A stretch of 7,830 nt of DNA, from contig CALJPJ010000136.1 in the NCBI GenBank assembly GCA_937980625.1, forward strand, positions 1 to 7,830, given 5' to 3'. The notes beneath the pieces are model-generated. The model saw nothing but the letters and a program-made list of their open reading frames with translations. It had not been told where the DNA came from and did not search any database. Shown in pieces: positions 1 to 6,066 of the stretch (within the stretch, counting starts at the first letter, position 1; the number at the start of each line of letters is the position of its first letter). This DNA comes from an uncultured Bdellovibrionales bacterium. Lineage in GTDB: Bacteria; Bdellovibrionota; Bdellovibrionia; Bdellovibrionales; UBA1609. Made by a program: the position numbers and the translations under genes.

Positions 1-87
1 ATTGAAGCAGTTAATTATGGTGCTACTCATATTCGTTTGGGCACTATTCTTATGGGGCAAAGGGTGATAAATGTCGACACTATCTAA
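1..87 (+). CDS. yggS: YggS/YlmE-family PLP-binding protein, C-terminal fragment (5' end outside window)
   Basis: An open frame runs in from the left edge and ends at TAA 85-87, giving 28 residues. It contains NYGATHIRLGTILMGQR, which matches the usual end of YggS/YlmE/PROSC proteins (a small-residue, T, x, hydrophobic-R-x-G-T, hydrophobic, hydrophobic-x-G pattern near the C-terminus). These proteins bind pyridoxal phosphate in a single alanine-racemase-like barrel and help keep PLP and amino/keto acid pools balanced; no enzymatic reaction is firmly assigned. The frame overlaps the start of the next gene by 17 bases, so the two are very probably co-transcribed and translationally coupled. yggS next to proC is a widespread gene pair, which supports the call. 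Only the tail is visible, so the PLP lysine cannot be checked. Confidence 0.75.
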   Translation: MEAVNYGATHIRLGTILMGQRVINVDTI

Positions 88-904
88 ATTAAATATTGGG
101 TTTATAGGTTGTGGAAATTTAGCTCAATCAATTTTAAAGTCAATTTTATCAAATAACATATTGTCTCCATCTCAAGTTTTTTTTACGAATCGATCAGAAA
201 ATAAACTTAAAAAAGTGAAGTCTGAATTTGGAGTGGGCTCATTTGCAGGTAATGATGAACTTATTGATCACTCAGATATTGTTATTATTGCTGTGAAACC
301 GCAAGACTTTATGGAAGCTATTGAGCCTTATGTCGCCAACTTTAGAGAGGATCAAATTGTAATTAGCTTAGCTGCGGGAGTTCCATTTACAACATTAAAA
401 TCTTTAGTTACAACTTCAACTCGTTTAGTTCGGGTTATGACAAATACTGCAGCCTCTGTTTCTCAAGGAGTGGTCGGTTTTTATCACGCTCGAGACGACG
501 AAGCACTAGATGCTACTATTGAGCAATTGTTTAGCTCTATTGGTGAAGTTTATGCATTACAAAATGAAGATGAGTTCGCGGCTTTTACTGTTGCTGTTTG
601 TAGTGGTATTGGGTTTGTTTTTGAAGTAATGACTTATTGGGCTGAGTGGTTAGAGCAATATGGAATCTCTAAAGAGATATCTGAAAAAATGATAAAAGAT
701 ACTTTTAAAGGAGCTGTTTCCTTATTAGAGAAAAATAAAAATCTTGAGCTAACCGACTTACAAAGTAAAGTTGTCTCTAAAAAGGGTGTGACTCAAGCTG
801 GCTTAACCTCTATGCATGAGTTAGAACTAGACAGAGTTTTTAGAGTAAGTTTTGAAAAGGCAGTAATGCGAGATAAAGAATTAGAAAAATTTGTGACTCC
901 ATAG
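71..904 (+). CDS. proC: Divergent pyrroline-5-carboxylate reductase (ProC) family protein
   Basis: The 277-residue product has the length of ProC, which reduces 1-pyrroline-5-carboxylate to proline with NAD(P)H in the cytoplasm. Seen in the sequence: an N-terminal Rossmann motif (G10-F-I-G13-C-G15-N), the family's VKP at 75-77, and S-L-A-A-G at 99-103, followed by an all-helical C-terminal half. Several hallmarks are altered. The usual M-P-N-T-P reads M-T-N-T-A at 123-127, with both prolines lost. The substrate-loop region normally S-G-S-G-P-A-Y reads V-C-S-G-I-G-F at 176-182. The signature normally S-P-G-G-x-T reads S-K-K-G-V-T at 236-241, keeping the Ser and the Thr. Family membership is secure; reductase activity is uncertain. 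The ATG at 71 lies behind an AAAGGGTG-like ribosome site at 59-66 and overlaps the end of yggS. It could be a working but diverged ProC or a ComER-like non-catalytic relative. Confidence 0.8.
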   Translation: MSTLSKLNIGFIGCGNLAQSILKSILSNNILSPSQVFFTNRSENKLKKVKSEFGVGSFAGNDELIDHSDIVIIAVKPQDFMEAIEPYVANFREDQIVISLAAGVPFTTLKSLVTTSTRLVRVMTNTAASVSQGVVGFYHARDDEALDATIEQLFSSIGEVYALQNEDEFAAFTVAVCSGIGFVFEVMTYWAEWLEQYGISKEISEKMIKDTFKGAVSLLEKNKNLELTDLQSKVVSKKGVTQAGLTSMHELELDRVFRVSFEKAVMRDKELEKFVTP

Positions 905-992
905 AAGCCGCCCTTTAGGTCTTTGGTCTAGGCCCCGGACTCAAAATTTAAATATGGTAGTCATAATATATGATGATGAGTACAATACTTCC

Positions 993-1002
993 AAGGAAAA
1001 GG
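993..1002 (+). promoter_or_regulatory. Ribosome binding site of divIVA
   Basis: The purine run AAGGAAAAGG precedes ATG codons at 1003 and 1012. Its last AGG (1000-1002) is nine bases from the ATG at 1012, while its first AAGGA is five bases from the ATG at 1003. The earlier ATG triplet at 970-978 has no such sequence before it, which argues against the longer reading of the gene. Confidence 0.55.
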
Positions 1003-1011
1003 ATGGTAATT

Positions 1012-1614
1012 ATGAAAATAGCTCCAATAGATATTGCACACAAAAGTTTTTCTAGAAAAATGATGGGTCTAGACCCTGAAGAAGTCACAGAGTTTTTAAA
1101 ACTAGTTTCTGAAGAGTTAGAAGAACTAATAAGCGAAAGAAATAGCTTAAGACAATCTTTACGTGAAAAAGAGTTAGCTATTATTGAGTTTAAAGAAAGA
1201 GATGAGCTTTTGAAAAACACTATTACTACTGCCACCAAAATGTCTGATAAAATCAGGTTGGACACAGAAAGAGAGTCACGATTATTATTAAATGATGCTA
1301 ATCAAAAAGCTGAAGTTATAGTTCGAGACGCTAGAGACTCCTTAAAAACGATTTATCAAGAAATAACTGACCTTAAGAAAGTTAGAATGCAGTTTGAAAA
1401 CAATTTAAAAGCTTTAGTCGGTTCGCACCTAACAATGATTGAACAAGGTCAAAATGTTATGCCAAGTCCAAAAGTAGGTCATGAAGCCCCTAGGCCTAAA
1501 AAGCAAACTAACCCATCTGCGGTTTTAACTAGTTTAGGTGAAGAGGAGCAAATTAAAAGTAATATTACTCAGGCTATTTCAAAAGCCACGCAAGTTAACT
1601 TAGATTTAAAGTAA
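1012..1614 (+). CDS. divIVA: DivIVA-domain coiled-coil protein (cell pole/division)
   Basis: This 200-residue, highly charged protein begins with a typical DivIVA membrane-targeting domain. An F-x5-G-L-D-x2-E-V-x2-F-L pattern lies at about residues 13-29, matching the family's F-x5-G-Y-x3-E-V-D-x-F-L. A long heptad-like coiled coil follows (about 25-140), then a Pro/Lys-rich linker (about 150-170) and a short acidic-to-helical tail. DivIVA proteins bind curved membrane at poles or septa and recruit division, chromosome-segregation or growth factors. In-frame ATGs lie upstream at 970, 973, 976 and 1003. The start at 1012 is chosen because MKIAPIDI.. matches the family N-terminus and because AAGGAAAAGG sits at 993-1002. 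The ATG at 1003 is also possible. The gene follows proC by 107 bases, in the same direction as yggS and proC. Partners are not visible here, so the exact role is inferred. Confidence 0.85.
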   Translation: MKIAPIDIAHKSFSRKMMGLDPEEVTEFLKLVSEELEELISERNSLRQSLREKELAIIEFKERDELLKNTITTATKMSDKIRLDTERESRLLLNDANQKAEVIVRDARDSLKTIYQEITDLKKVRMQFENNLKALVGSHLTMIEQGQNVMPSPKVGHEAPRPKKQTNPSAVLTSLGEEEQIKSNITQAISKATQVNLDLK

Positions 1615-1622
1615 TTAAAAAT

Positions 1623-2309
1623 TTATTGTTGGGGGGTAGAGTCAGACTCTATCTCACCATATGAATGACGAATGATTACACCTTCAATCATATAAATAAT
1701 ATCTTCAGAAATATTAGTGGCATAATCTCCAATTCGTTCTAAGTGTTTGGATATGGATCTCCAATTCAAATAGTACTCAACCATTTCAGGATTTTCTTTA
1801 ATTTTATTTCGAGTATTTTTAAAGGTAGCTCTATTCATTTGGTCGAGTTCATCGTCGTCTCTACAAACTTCGTGGGCTAAACTTGCATCCATATTAATTA
1901 ATGCATTAATAGCCTTTTTTAACATTTGCCTTGCTTTCATCGACATATCTTCAAAATCAAAGGGTTTATCACCAATATTATCTTTAGTCATATGCATTGA
2001 ACGATGGGCAATATTAGAAGTTAGATCACCAATTCGTTCGAGGTCGTTATTTATTTTTAAAGCAGAAATAACAAATCTTAAGTCAATAGCAACAGGTTGG
2101 TGTAAGGCTAAAATTTTAAGGCACTCTTCTTCGACCTCAATTTCTAGCATATCAATATCTTCATCTAATTGAATGACCTTTTTAGCTAAGTCATGATCTG
2201 TATTTAAAACAGCTAGCACAGCTTTACTCAAATTGGCCTCTACCATTGAGCTAAGCATAAGTAATTTATTTTTTAATTTACTGATTTCAGTTTGTAAATG
2301 TAATGCCAT
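1623..2309 (-). CDS. phoU: PhoU, phosphate signalling regulator
   Basis: The 228-residue all-helical protein is of normal PhoU length. It consists of two repeated three-helix bundles, each with the metal-binding E-x3-D signature in the form ERIGD, at 91-95 and again at 191-195, exactly 100 residues apart. PhoU is cytoplasmic, associates with PstB and with the PAS region of PhoR, and is needed to turn off the Pho response when phosphate is plentiful; it also restrains phosphate uptake. It is the last gene of the pst unit, 38 bases after the pstB stop, and has its own AAAGGA ribosome site at 2315-2320. Its stop codon is only eight bases from the stop of the convergent divIVA gene, so transcripts from the two sides probably overlap. 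The C-terminal tail after about residue 215 is short, polar and likely unstructured. Confidence 0.96.
   Translation of the reverse strand: MALHLQTEISKLKNKLLMLSSMVEANLSKAVLAVLNTDHDLAKKVIQLDEDIDMLEIEVEEECLKILALHQPVAIDLRFVISALKINNDLERIGDLTSNIAHRSMHMTKDNIGDKPFDFEDMSMKARQMLKKAINALINMDASLAHEVCRDDDELDQMNRATFKNTRNKIKENPEMVEYYLNWRSISKHLERIGDYATNISEDIIYMIEGVIIRHSYGEIESDSTPQQ
1633..1655 (+). terminator. Hairpin at the divIVA/phoU convergent junction (possible terminator or transcript end)
   Basis: TAGAGT (1637-1642) and ACTCTA (1646-1651) form a perfect six-base inverted repeat around CAG. In plus-strand RNA, the GGGG at 1633-1636 can also pair with TCTC at 1652-1655 using two G-U pairs, giving a ten-pair stem 18 bases after the divIVA stop. 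There is no T-run after it on the plus strand. On the minus strand it lies inside the last codons of phoU and is followed by a C-run and then an AT-rich stretch. It is therefore not a standard Rho-independent terminator in either direction, but it is the only structure found at this junction. Confidence 0.3.
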
Positions 2310-2322
2310 TTTATTCCTTTAA

Positions 2323-2340
2323 AATTAATAGTTATTAATT
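2323..2340. repeat. AT-only inverted repeat in the pstB-phoU spacer
   Basis: AATTAATA (2323-2330) and TATTAATT (2333-2340) are perfect inverted copies separated by two bases. The repeat lies between the pstB stop and the phoU ribosome site, and on the phoU mRNA it ends two bases before AAAGGA. The stem would be weak because all pairs are A-T. It may mark an mRNA processing site or modulate phoU translation, but in an AT-rich genome it could also be chance. Confidence 0.4.
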
Positions 2341-2347
2341 TCCATTG

Positions 2348-3121
2348 TTATCCAAATCGTCCAGTGATGTAATCTTCTGTCATCTGAACAGAGGGCTTTG
2401 TAAAAATCATTTTGGTGTCACCACTTTCAATTAAGTGGCCTTCATGAAAAAAGTAAGTCTCATCGGATATTCGACCAGCTTGTTGCATATTATGGGTTAC
2501 AATAATAATGGTGTAACGTCTTTTTAGTTCTGAGATTAGGTCTTCAATAGCTTGAGTTGAGCGAGGATCAAGGGCAGAACAGGGTTCATCCATTAATATA
2601 ACATCAGGGTTCATGGCAATGGTTCTGGCAATACATAGTCTTTGTTGTTGACCACCAGATAAGTCAAAAGCTGAGTCGTGTAAGCGGTCTTTGACCTCTC
2701 CCCATAGAGCAGCTCTTTTTAATGACTTTTCAACGAGTAAGTCCATATCACCAGTAAAACCATTTATTTTTGGTCCCCAAATAATATTTTTATAAATTGA
2801 TTTTGGGAATGGATTAGGTTTTTGAAAAACCATTCCAATTTGCGATCTAATTTCCACAGGGTCTGCTTTTTTACTATATAAATTTTGTCCTTTATAAAAA
2901 ACATCACCATTAACTTTGGCAGAAGCAACAAAGTCATTCATTCGATTTAGAGATCTTAAAAAAGTACTTTTACCACAGCCTGAAGGACCAATAAGAGCAG
3001 CCACAGTGCCTTTTTTTACCTGCATACTAATGGAGTGAATAGCTTGTTTTTCACCGTAAAAAACATTTAAATCTTTAGTTTCTAGAATAACTTCTTTATT
3101 TTCACTTAAGCTTGCACTCAT
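2348..3121 (-). CDS. pstB: PstB, phosphate ABC transporter ATPase
   Basis: The 257-residue ATPase carries all ABC motifs: Walker A GPSGCGKST at 45-53, Q-loop glutamine at 100 followed by KPNPFP (the typical PstB sequence), signature LSGGQQQR at 154-161, Walker B VILMDEP at 174-180 with catalytic Glu179, D-loop SALDP at 182-186, and the switch histidine at 210 in VTHNMQQA. The Q-loop sequence and the THNMQQA segment are characteristic of the PstB subgroup rather than generic ABC proteins. It works as a dimer on the cytoplasmic face of PstC-PstA, hydrolysing ATP to import inorganic phosphate. Its ATG overlaps the TGA of pstA in a four-base ATGA arrangement, implying translational coupling. No motif is missing and the length is standard. 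Confidence 0.97.
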   Translation of the reverse strand: MSASLSENKEVILETKDLNVFYGEKQAIHSISMQVKKGTVAALIGPSGCGKSTFLRSLNRMNDFVASAKVNGDVFYKGQNLYSKKADPVEIRSQIGMVFQKPNPFPKSIYKNIIWGPKINGFTGDMDLLVEKSLKRAALWGEVKDRLHDSAFDLSGGQQQRLCIARTIAMNPDVILMDEPCSALDPRSTQAIEDLISELKRRYTIIIVTHNMQQAGRISDETYFFHEGHLIESGDTKMIFTKPSVQMTEDYITGRFG

Positions 3122-4044
3122 AATTTGTACCTTTGATATTTTTGACGGAGATAGATCGCGAGAAAATTCATCGCAAATAATAAAACTAATAATATTATAA
3201 TAGCAGCAGCAGCTAATTCATGAAATTCAGCTTGTGGTTTAGATGCCCAATTATAAATTTGTATGGGAAGTACTGTAAACTCATCCCAAATATTAGTTGG
3301 GGTGAAAGCGACAAAGCTAAGAGCTCCAATAACAATTAAGGGGGCAGTTTCACCAATAGCTCTAGATATTGATAAGATAACCCCTGTAAGTATACCGGGG
3401 AGTGCAGCCGGAAGGACTTGTAAAAAAACGACCTGCCATTTGTTAGCTCCTAATGCATAGGCTGCTTCTCTCAGGCTTAAGGGGACAGCTTTTATGGCCT
3501 CTTGGCTTGAAATAATAATTATTGGTAAAATAAGTAGAGTTAAAGTTAAACTTCCTGCTAAAAGACTTCGTTCAAAATTAAAGTAGCGAACAAATACGGC
3601 TAGGCCAACTAGGCCGTATACAATTGATGGCATACCGGCTAGATTACCAATATTAATTTGTACCCATTGGACCCATAATTTTTTTGGTGCATACTCTTCT
3701 AAAAAAATGGCAGCGCTTACACCTAAAGGTATAGCAAATGAAGCAGTTAAAAATAAAACCCAAAGGCTACCAAAAATGGCGGCTTTTATGCCAGCACGTT
3801 CTGCAAATCTTGATGTAAAGTTAGTAAAAAAATCAAGGCTTATCCAGCTTAAACCAGACATTAAAATATGTACAACAAGTACCACTAAAGTAACAAGAGC
3901 AAAAAAAATAGTCCCTTGGCAAAACCGATAAAATAATTTGTCATACATTTTTCGTTTTGCTTTTCTTTTAGCATCAATAGAAGGTTTAGAGTCAAGATTA
4001 CCCAAGTTAATTACACCAGTGAGTGAGTCGTTAGTCTTACTCAT
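3118..4044 (-). CDS. pstA: PstA, phosphate ABC transporter permease
   Basis: The 308-residue membrane protein pairs with PstC to form the phosphate channel. A hydrophilic, basic N-terminal region of about 40 residues (including DAKRKAKRK) precedes about six hydrophobic segments, near 43-63, 88-113, 132-153, 160-180, 208-245 and 277-298. The cytoplasmic EAA loop that docks on PstB is at about 193-217, reading EAAYALGANKWQ and ending in a conserved Gly217. The following SRAIGETAPLI segment is typical of Pst permeases, and the TAPL variant points to PstA rather than PstC. It starts by re-using the last base of the pstC stop (TAATG) and overlaps pstB by four bases, so pstC-pstA-pstB are tightly coupled. 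Confidence 0.95.
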   Translation of the reverse strand: MSKTNDSLTGVINLGNLDSKPSIDAKRKAKRKMYDKLFYRFCQGTIFFALVTLVVLVVHILMSGLSWISLDFFTNFTSRFAERAGIKAAIFGSLWVLFLTASFAIPLGVSAAIFLEEYAPKKLWVQWVQINIGNLAGMPSIVYGLVGLAVFVRYFNFERSLLAGSLTLTLLILPIIIISSQEAIKAVPLSLREAAYALGANKWQVVFLQVLPAALPGILTGVILSISRAIGETAPLIVIGALSFVAFTPTNIWDEFTVLPIQIYNWASKPQAEFHELAAAAIIILLVLLFAMNFLAIYLRQKYQRYKL

Positions 4045-4934
4045 TAAACAATCCTCATTCTGGATTTAAAAATCCATTGATTTCCAATAATATTCATAAC
4101 CAAAGTCATAATAAATAATAGTGTACCGACGGCAAAAGAACTTAAGTACTCTACTCCACCGGCGGGAGCGTCCCCCATGGTGACTTGCACAATATAGGCT
4201 GTCATAGTTTGTACACTGCCAAAAGGGTCTGCAGTTAGTCTAGCAGTAGCTCCAGCTGCTAAGGTAACGGCCATAGTTTCACCTATGGCTCTTGAAACAG
4301 CTAAGATAGTTGCAGCACCAATACGAGATTTTGTTGCTGGGATTAAAATATCTTTAATGACTTCAAAAGTGTTTGCACCTAAGGCATAGCCACCTTCTTT
4401 GATACTACGAGGTACAGCTGTAAAAGCATCATCACAAAGTGAAGCAATCATAGGTAAAATCATTATACCTACAACCAATGCACCTGAAGCTGCATTAAAA
4501 ACTTCAATTTCAGGGTTAAACCACTTCATTAGTGGGGTAATAAACGTAAGGGCAAAATAGCCATAAACAACAGTGGGAATACCTGCAAGTAGTTCTAAAA
4601 CAGGTTTTAAAAAAGACTTAACTTTGTCAGAGGCATACTCCGACAAGTAAACCGCGACCAGTAAACCTGTTGGTACGGCAAATAAAACAGCGCCAAAGAC
4701 GATCCACATTGTGCCACAAACTAAGGGCAAAACTCCAAAAGAATGGGGAGCAATTAATGGCGACCATTTTGTGCCAAATAAAAAACTAATAATCGAAACC
4801 TCTTTAAAAAATTCAAAGCTTTCTTTGCCTAATAAAACAATAACGGCAAGAGTTGTTAAAATAGTAATCGATACACTTAAAATTAAAAGTAAGTGTATCG
4901 ACCGGCCAATGAATATATTTTTAAATGAGTTCAA
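4044..4934 (-). CDS. pstC: PstC, phosphate ABC transporter permease (TTG start)
   Basis: The 296-residue permease partner of PstA has about six hydrophobic segments (near 13-35, 66-97, 112-135, 150-168, 206-228 and 263-285). Its EAA-type loop at about 180-206 begins EGGYALGANTFEVIKDILIP, and SRAIGETMAV follows, the PstC form of this motif (T-M-A-V where PstA has T-A-P-L). The start is read as TTG at 4934. A good GAGG ribosome site (4940-4943) sits five bases before it, an in-frame TAG, the pstS stop, lies 24 bases upstream, and the next in-frame ATG would delete the first membrane segment. The gene follows pstS by 21 bases and shares one base with pstA. A 12-base perfect inverted repeat lies within its early codons (4868-4901). 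Confidence 0.94.
   Translation of the reverse strand: MNSFKNIFIGRSIHLLLILSVSITILTTLAVIVLLGKESFEFFKEVSIISFLFGTKWSPLIAPHSFGVLPLVCGTMWIVFGAVLFAVPTGLLVAVYLSEYASDKVKSFLKPVLELLAGIPTVVYGYFALTFITPLMKWFNPEIEVFNAASGALVVGIMILPMIASLCDDAFTAVPRSIKEGGYALGANTFEVIKDILIPATKSRIGAATILAVSRAIGETMAVTLAAGATARLTADPFGSVQTMTAYIVQVTMGDAPAGGVEYLSSFAVGTLLFIMTLVMNIIGNQWIFKSRMRIV
4868..4901 (-). repeat. Perfect 12-base inverted repeat inside the 5' end of pstC
   Basis: TCGATACACTTA at 4868-4879 is matched exactly by its reverse complement at 4890-4901, leaving a ten-base loop. On the mRNA the hairpin starts about 33 bases after the pstC start codon and 55 bases after the pstS stop. It lies within codons for the first membrane helix (residues about 12-23). 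A 12-pair uninterrupted stem is unusual in coding sequence. Its place just downstream of pstS fits a 3' stabiliser of pstS mRNA or a brake on expression of the downstream genes, but no T-run follows to make it a classical terminator. Confidence 0.6.
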
Positions 4935-4939
4935 TTTAA

Positions 4940-4943
4940 CCTC
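4940..4943 (-). promoter_or_regulatory. Ribosome binding site supporting the TTG start of pstC
   Basis: On the minus strand GAGG is followed by TTAAA and then TTG. The five-base spacing is suitable, and no ATG or GTG start is available in frame between the upstream TAG and the first membrane helix. This decides the start of pstC. Confidence 0.7.
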
Positions 4944-4955
4944 AGTGAAGTGAGC

Positions 4956-5897
4956 CTATAAGCCAGCTTCCATGAATGCGCTATATTTAGAAAGTAAATT
5001 TTTATATTCATTATCATTTAATGGAATATAGCCAACCTGTTTGATAATTCCAGCGGCCTTGTCCATAGATAAGTTTAAATAAAATTTAACAAACTCATTG
5101 ACCCATGCTTTTTTAGTAGAGTTTTTATTTACATAAATAAAAACTGGACGTGATAGCGGCGAGTAGCTTCCATTTTGGATTGTAGCTGGGTCGGGTGCAA
5201 TTGCTGGAGAATTATCATTTTTAGCTACAGCTAAAGCTCGTAGTTTTGATTTATTAGATTCATAGTACGCATAGCCAAAAAATCCCATGGCATCTTTATC
5301 ACCAGCAACACCTTTAACCAGCATGTTGTCATCTTCACTTTTTGTGTAGTTACTTCTAAAAGAAGCTTTTTTACCTACAATTACTTCTTTAAAATAATCA
5401 AATGTACCAGAGTCTGTGCCTGGGCCGTATAGTTTTATTTTTCTGTCAGGCCAATTGGGGTTTACATCTTTCCAAGTACTAACAGCGTCAGATTCCCATA
5501 TTTTTTTTAACTCACTGACTTTAATTTCAGTTAAAAAACTATCCGGATGAACTACGATAGATATTCCGTCATAAGCCACTGGTAATTCTAAATATTGAAT
5601 TCCCTTTTCTTGAGCTATCTTGACTTCAGAACTTTTGATTGTTCTTGAAGCATCGTTAATATCAATTTCATTAGCTAAAAACTTTTTAAATCCGCCGCCT
5701 GTGCCTGAAACACCAACAGTAACATTAATAACTTTATTAGCTTTACTAAACTCTTCAGCCATAGCTTCAGTAATAGGGTATACTGTACTTGACCCATCAA
5801 TACGGACTTGTTGTTTTGAACGACTTTCATTTTTAGTGCATGCACTTAGGCCAAAAAAACCAATAAAAAGTATTAATACCACAAAATTTTTAAACAT
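4956..5897 (-). CDS. pstS: PstS, phosphate-binding lipoprotein
   Basis: The 313-residue periplasmic binding protein delivers phosphate to PstC-PstA. A lipoprotein signal is clear: Lys3, a hydrophobic stretch (about 5-17), then lipobox L-S-A-C with Cys20, followed by Thr-Lys, which suggests membrane anchoring. Phosphate-site motifs of the family are visible: DGSSTV at 34-39, SGTGGG at 64-69, NDASR at 81-85, VAYDGI at 107-112, and GPGTDSGT at 158-165. GFFGYAYY at 205-212 is also typical. The start at 5897 is preferred because AAGGAG (5904-5909) is six bases upstream. A second in-frame ATG at 5901-5903 directly abuts that ribosome site and would only add two residues. It is the first gene after a 169-base spacer with a Pho-box-like element and is probably the head of the pst transcript. 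Confidence 0.96.
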   Translation of the reverse strand: MFKNFVVLILFIGFFGLSACTKNESRSKQQVRIDGSSTVYPITEAMAEEFSKANKVINVTVGVSGTGGGFKKFLANEIDINDASRTIKSSEVKIAQEKGIQYLELPVAYDGISIVVHPDSFLTEIKVSELKKIWESDAVSTWKDVNPNWPDRKIKLYGPGTDSGTFDYFKEVIVGKKASFRSNYTKSEDDNMLVKGVAGDKDAMGFFGYAYYESNKSKLRALAVAKNDNSPAIAPDPATIQNGSYSPLSRPVFIYVNKNSTKKAWVNEFVKFYLNLSMDKAAGIIKQVGYIPLNDNEYKNLLSKYSAFMEAGL

Positions 5898-5903
5898 GAT
5901 CAT

Positions 5904-5909
5904 CTCCTT
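5904..5909 (-). promoter_or_regulatory. Ribosome binding site of pstS
   Basis: A perfect AAGGAG on the minus strand is followed by ATGATC and then ATG. The spacing is six bases to the ATG at 5897 and zero to the ATG at 5903, so the downstream ATG is the likely start. Confidence 0.75.
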
Positions 5910-5944
5910 ATGTTTGTGAGTGTTAAGTAAGACTTAGCTGGACA

Positions 5945-5973
5945 ATATTAGTGTTTTGTTAGGTTTTTGTGAG
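5945..5973 (-). promoter_or_regulatory. Candidate Pho box (PhoB operator) upstream of pstS
   Basis: Read towards pstS, three seven-base elements CTCACAA (5973-5967), CTAACAA (5962-5956) and CTAATAT (5951-5945) are separated by AAAC and AACA, an exact 11-base period. The E. coli Pho box has the same layout, CTGTCAT units with four-base A/T linkers. The units here keep C1 and T2, and A6, and the first two also keep C5. A second weaker pair, CTTACTT then CTCACAA, also 11 bases apart, lies nearer the gene at 5931-5914. The bases at 5981-6029 just upstream are almost entirely A and T. No clear -10 box could be fixed. The position and the neighbouring phoB-phoR make PhoB control likely, but binding is inferred. 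Confidence 0.5.
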
Positions 5974-6066
5974 GACTGAGATTTAAATTAAAAATAATCA
6001 TAAATATTTAATATTACTAAATTTAATACGAACAGTTAATTCTGGGGAGATCTATAAAGCCTTGTT

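Noticed and set aside
905..940. Possible terminator after proC (GGTCT at 918-922 with AGGCC at 930-934)
   Set aside because: The stem is only five pairs including a G-T pair and no T-run follows. It does not separate proC from divIVA convincingly.
1065..1076. Perfect 12-base palindrome GGGTCTAGACCC inside divIVA
   Set aside because: It encodes the conserved M-G-L-D-P of the DivIVA domain, so it can be explained by coding constraint; there is no second copy in the window.
948..1265. Minus-strand open frame of 105 codons opposite divIVA
   Set aside because: It is the complement of the DivIVA coding sequence, shows no recognisable motif or ribosome site, and its composition is what reversing a coiled-coil gene would give.
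3594..3619. Seven-base inverted repeat ATACGGC/GCCGTAT with a direct repeat TAGGCC inside pstA
   Set aside because: It is short, lies in the middle of a conserved membrane segment and is explained by codon choice for G-L-A and similar residues.
3263..5919. Plus-strand open frames of 65-99 codons (3263-3460, 3707-3931, 4711-4953, 5620-5919)
   Set aside because: All lie opposite well-supported pst genes, have no family features and no convincing starts.
6001..6030. AT-rich short palindromes (such as TAAATATTTA) after phoR as a terminator
   Set aside because: The stems are weak and lack a GC core. The region is better described as an AT-rich stretch upstream of the pstS promoter.
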